Shown here: positions 61,156 through 64,000 of the stretch, piece by piece
How positions within the stretch are numbered: the stretch's first letter is position 1
Layout of the letters: each line of letters starts with the position of its first letter
Assembly: GCA_041821315.1 (NCBI GenBank)
Contig: JBGUEO010000027.1
Location: 1-64,000 of the forward strand
Length of the DNA stretch: 64,000 nt
Source of the DNA: DIGJ01 sp041821315
Lineage (GTDB): Bacteria; Bacillota; Clostridia; Lachnospirales; Lachnospiraceae
Direction: 5' to 3'
Notes under the pieces: model-generated
Databases searched by the model: none
Seen by the model: the letters and a program-made list of their open reading frames with translations, nothing else
Told to the model about the DNA's origin: nothing
Translations under genes and position numbers: made by a program

Positions 61156-61707
61156 ATGGATAAAAAAAGAATGCGTAGCGAAATTTTAATGCTAAGAAAT
61201 CAACTCAGAAGTGAACAGATAAGGATTTCTGGTGACCTTGCTTGTGATGCGATTTGTCAAGGAGAGTTATGGGAAAAATCAGAACTTGTATATTTGTATG
61301 CATCCTTTGGCAGTGAAGTTGCAACAAATGCAATTTTCTTAACTTGTTTGGAAGAAAAGAAAAAAGTTGCATTTCCAAAGGTGATTTCCAAGGGGAAAAT
61401 GGAATTTTATGAGGTTAAAACCAAATCAGATTTGCAACCGGGGTATCAAGGGATACTAGAACCGATACACACATGTCAAAAATGCCTAAAACCTGGACTT
61501 ATGATTGTTCCAGGAGTGGCATTTGACGGTAAGAGGCAAAGAATTGGATATGGGGGCGGCTACTATGACCGCTATTTTGCGACACATCAAAAATCACAGT
61601 ATTATAAAATAGGACTGGCTTATTCTTTTCAAATTGTATCACAGATTGAAACGGAAGTTTTTGATGAAACCGTGGATCAAGTAATAAGTATTTTTCTTCC
61701 TTCATAG
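61156..61707 (+). CDS. 5-formyltetrahydrofolate cyclo-ligase
   Basis: The enzyme turns 5-formyl-THF into 5,10-methenyl-THF with ATP, returning a dead-end folate to the active pool. The motif is GVAFDGKRQRIGYGGGYYDRYF, with a basic N-terminal MDKKRMRSEILMLRNQLRS. At 183 residues it is normal. ATG 61156 is preferred to GTG 61147. It complements fhs and folD elsewhere in the window. Confidence 0.93.
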   Translation: MDKKRMRSEILMLRNQLRSEQIRISGDLACDAICQGELWEKSELVYLYASFGSEVATNAIFLTCLEEKKKVAFPKVISKGKMEFYEVKTKSDLQPGYQGILEPIHTCQKCLKPGLMIVPGVAFDGKRQRIGYGGGYYDRYFATHQKSQYYKIGLAYSFQIVSQIETEVFDETVDQVISIFLPS

Positions 61708-61732
61708 AATAAAAGAAAACGGAATATGAGAC

Positions 61733-62530
61733 ATGGAGTTTGGAAAAAAATATTCTTATTTGGAAATGATGCAATATTTAAAGATGTTACAAACAAAGTA
61801 TTCAGATACTTTGTTTATAGAGAGCATAGGGACGACCATATGTAAACGGTCGATTCCTATGCTCATTTTTGGAAGTGGTGAAAAACAGATGATAGTTACA
61901 GGCGGTGTGCATGGAAGAGAATCCATTAATCCAGTTGTGTTAATCCAAATGGCAGAAGATTATCTTGCAAACCAGACAATGGCAGAACAAATGAGCGGAC
62001 GCATCTATATGATTCCGCTCCTAAATCCAGATGGCTATGAGATCGCGACAACAAGCGATGCACATTGGAAAAATAATGCACATGGAATTGATATCAACCG
62101 AAATTTTCCTTCCAAGACCTTTCAAAAGAAATGGGAAGGAGACTTGCCTGGTAGTGAAGAAGAGACCAAAGCCTTGATGAAAGTGTTTGATTGCATCCAT
62201 GCAGATGGATATTTGGATATTCATTCCAGAGGAAATAGCATTTACTATTATCGGAGTCAGATGAGCGAAGCTTATAATAGAAAGCAGAAACGGATAGCAA
62301 GTGTTCTTTCTGCTGTTACGGGATACACACTAGAAGATGCTGCACATGAAATTGATTCCAAGGATAGTGGCGGCAATACCGTACATTTTTTTTCGGAGTA
62401 TTTTGAAAAACCAGCACTTACGATTGAAACCGTTTCTGAGGAAGAAAAGTTTCCGTTAGATGTCGCATTACAAAAAGAAACATACCTGCAAATCAAAGAT
62501 ATACTTTTTGTATTTTTGAAAACTATTTGA
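61733..62530 (+). CDS. M14-family zinc carboxypeptidase, no signal peptide
   Basis: The 265-residue protein has the M14 zinc ligands HGRE (near residue 61) and the His of DIHSRG, the substrate arginine in GIDINRNFP, and the catalytic Glu in LTIETV. Relatives include the murein peptide amidases and gamma-D-glutamyl-diamino-acid peptidases that act on cell-wall peptides. There is no signal peptide, which points to cytoplasmic recycling of wall peptides or a role inside the spore. The ribosome-binding site is weak. Its TGA stop is within the miaB promoter. Confidence 0.85.
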   Translation: MEFGKKYSYLEMMQYLKMLQTKYSDTLFIESIGTTICKRSIPMLIFGSGEKQMIVTGGVHGRESINPVVLIQMAEDYLANQTMAEQMSGRIYMIPLLNPDGYEIATTSDAHWKNNAHGIDINRNFPSKTFQKKWEGDLPGSEEETKALMKVFDCIHADGYLDIHSRGNSIYYYRSQMSEAYNRKQKRIASVLSAVTGYTLEDAAHEIDSKDSGGNTVHFFSEYFEKPALTIETVSEEEKFPLDVALQKETYLQIKDILFVFLKTI

Positions 62531-62555
62531 CCTTTTTTCAAACCTATCTTATAAT
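62527..62555 (+). promoter_or_regulatory. miaB promoter
   Basis: TTGACC (62527-62532) and TATAAT (62550-62555) with a 17-base spacer. The -35 box contains the stop codon of the M14 gene. Confidence 0.8.
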
Positions 62556-62595
62556 AAAAGGCACGAATGGCGCATAAATGAAAGGAAAAAAGAAA

Positions 62596-64000
62596 TGAAT
62601 CAACCATTAGAAGAATCAAAAAAACAATACATTTATATAGAAAAATGCAAGGAATATTTTACAGAAGTGAAAGCAGAATTAGGGAGACCGTTGACTGCGT
62701 GTGTCACTACCTTTGGTTGTCAGATGAATGCCAGAGATTCTGAAAAAATTGTGGGTATTTTACATGAAGTTGGATACAGCATTACGAAAGATGAAGATGC
62801 AGATTTCGTTATTTTTAATACTTGTACGGTGCGAGAAAATGCTAATTTAAAAGTATATGGGCATCTTGGATTTTTAAAAAAATTAAAGGAAAAGAATCCC
62901 AATATGATTATTGCTCTTTGCGGTTGTATGATGCAAGAGCCAACCGTGGTCGAAAAAATTAAAAAAAGTTATTCCTTTGTGGACCTGATTTTTGGAACGC
63001 ATAATATATTCAAATTTGCAGAGCTATTGTACAATTGCTTTGAATCGAATCGTATGATAATTGATCTTTGGAAGGATACAACTGAAATTGTGGAAGAACT
63101 TCCAAGTGAACGTGCCTATAAATTCAAAGCGGGGGTAAATATTATGTTTGGCTGCAACAATTTTTGCAGCTATTGCATTGTACCTTATGTACGAGGGCGT
63201 GAGAGAAGCCGAAATCCAGAAGATATTATAAAAGAAATTAAAGCGTTGGTAGATGATGGTGTAATTGAAATTATGCTTCTTGGGCAAAATGTAAATTCAT
63301 ACGGAAAAAACTTAGAACATAAAATGACCTTTGCAATGTTGTTGCAAGAAATCGAAACAATAGAAGGACTTGAGCGAATTCGCTTTATGACCTCCCATCC
63401 CAAAGATCTATCCGACGATTTAATCGAAACAATGAAGCAATCAAAAAAGATATGTTCGCATCTTCATCTTCCGGTTCAATCTGGAAGTAGTGAAATATTA
63501 AAGAAGATGAACCGTAACTATGACAAGGAACATTACTTAAATCTTGTAAAAAAGCTTCGTGATGCAATGCCAAACTTGTCTTTGACAACGGATATTATTG
63601 TGGGATTTCCAGGTGAAACAGAAGAAGACTTTCAAGAAACACTTGAAGTAGTAGAGCGTGCACGTTATGATAGTGCGTTTACATTTATTTATTCTAAACG
63701 TACTGGAACACCGGCGGCGGCAATGGAAGACCAGGTGTCAGGAGACATTATAAAAGAACGATTCCAACGTCTTTTAGGGGCGGTAAAGCGGATTTCAAGT
63801 GAGGAAGTGAATAAAAAGAAAGGCGAAATCTTAACCGTTTTAGTGGAAGAGAAAAACGAACAAAATGATACACTTATGACGGGACGGTTAAGCAACAATC
63901 TACTAGTTCATTTCAAAGGAGATGAACAGTTGATTGGAACCATCGTTTTTGTAAAGCTGTTGGAATGCAAAGGGTTTTACTATATGGGAGAATTGGTATG
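62596..64000 (+). CDS. miaB: tRNA-2-methylthio-N6-dimethylallyladenosine synthase MiaB, 3' end outside the window
   Basis: MiaB adds a methylthio group to i6A37 of tRNAs that read UNN codons. The three N-terminal cluster cysteines appear in TTFGCQMNARDS, FNTCTVRENA and LCGCMMQE; the radical SAM motif is FGCNNFCSYCIVPYVRGRERS; and the TRAM domain starts near residue 400. The frame stays open to base 64000 (468 codons), so only the last few residues are missing. The ATG follows AAAGGA. It is separated from the upstream operon by its own promoter. Distinguished from RimO at 15008 by the YVRGRERSR segment. Confidence 0.96.

Noticed and set aside
1..64000. Search for insertion sequences, prophage, CRISPR arrays, tRNA and rRNA genes
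   Set aside because: No transposase or integrase motifs, no repeated spacers, and no cloverleaf or rRNA sequence were recognised by eye. A dedicated tRNA or repeat search was not possible.

Overview
The window is ordinary chromosomal DNA of a low-GC, spore-forming, probably motile Firmicute, most likely a member of the Lachnospiraceae (Clostridium cluster XIVa). The reasons are the AT-rich sequence, strong Gram-positive ribosome-binding sites with frequent GTG and TTG starts, YqfC/YqfD sporulation proteins beside phoH, a short-form HisG with HisZ, RecU, RNase Y, a Gram-positive LexA box at recA, CheR, and the clostridial cmk-ispH-rpsA and plsX-acpP-rnc-smc-ftsY orders. I saw no tRNA, rRNA, CRISPR array, insertion sequence or prophage. 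Both edges cut genes: an FtsK/SpoIIIE translocase on the left and miaB on the right.

Layout. 1-9.6 kb: FtsK/SpoIIIE C-terminus, an NCS2 nucleobase permease with a CodY-like site in its leader, a reverse-strand ATP-grasp ligase, formate-THF ligase, a coiled-coil protein and a YbhJ-type aconitase relative. 9.6-15 kb: AI-2E exporter (reverse), Amidase_3, folD, and two unknown genes separated by a strong convergent terminator. 15-19 kb: rimO-pgsA-cinA and a GerMN-like lipoprotein. 19-31.7 kb: a BaiN-type flavoprotein, cmk, ispH, rpsA, cheR, plsX, acpP, rnc, smc, ftsY and a threonine ammonia-lyase. 31.7-35.4 kb: recA, recX, rny. 35.5-41.9 kb: a RelQ-type alarmone synthetase, two pseudouridine synthases, a HAD phosphatase, a YgiQ radical SAM protein, a small membrane protein and recU. 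41.9-48.9 kb: the histidine operon. 48.9-52 kb: alaS and rpsU. 52.1-56.4 kb: the yqfC-yqfD-phoH-yqfF-ybeY sporulation/RNA cluster. 56.4-64 kb: a BofC-like protein (reverse), two FAD proteins, proB, DUF896, 5-formyl-THF cyclo-ligase, an M14 peptidase and miaB.

The most unusual part is the histidine operon. hisZ, hisG, hisD, hisB and the hisI-hisE part look intact. The HisA-like gene has lost its catalytic Asp8, and hisIE carries an extra N-terminal HisF-like barrel that has also lost active-site and phosphate-binding motifs. True hisH, hisF, hisA and hisC are not in the window. A short FliD-C-terminus-like gene with its own promoter and hairpin sits between hisD and hisB, and a 39-residue membrane protein follows hisIE. 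A second case of decay is the YqfF/PgpH homologue, which lacks the extracellular domain and most metal ligands of its HD domain.

Other themes are one-carbon metabolism (fhs, folD, 5-formyl-THF cyclo-ligase), RNA modification and decay (rimO, miaB, rsuA, rluD-like, rny, rnc, ybeY), DNA repair and segregation (recA, recX, recU, smc, ftsK) and envelope or spore functions. All assignments were made by reading motifs and gene order by eye; no database search was run.
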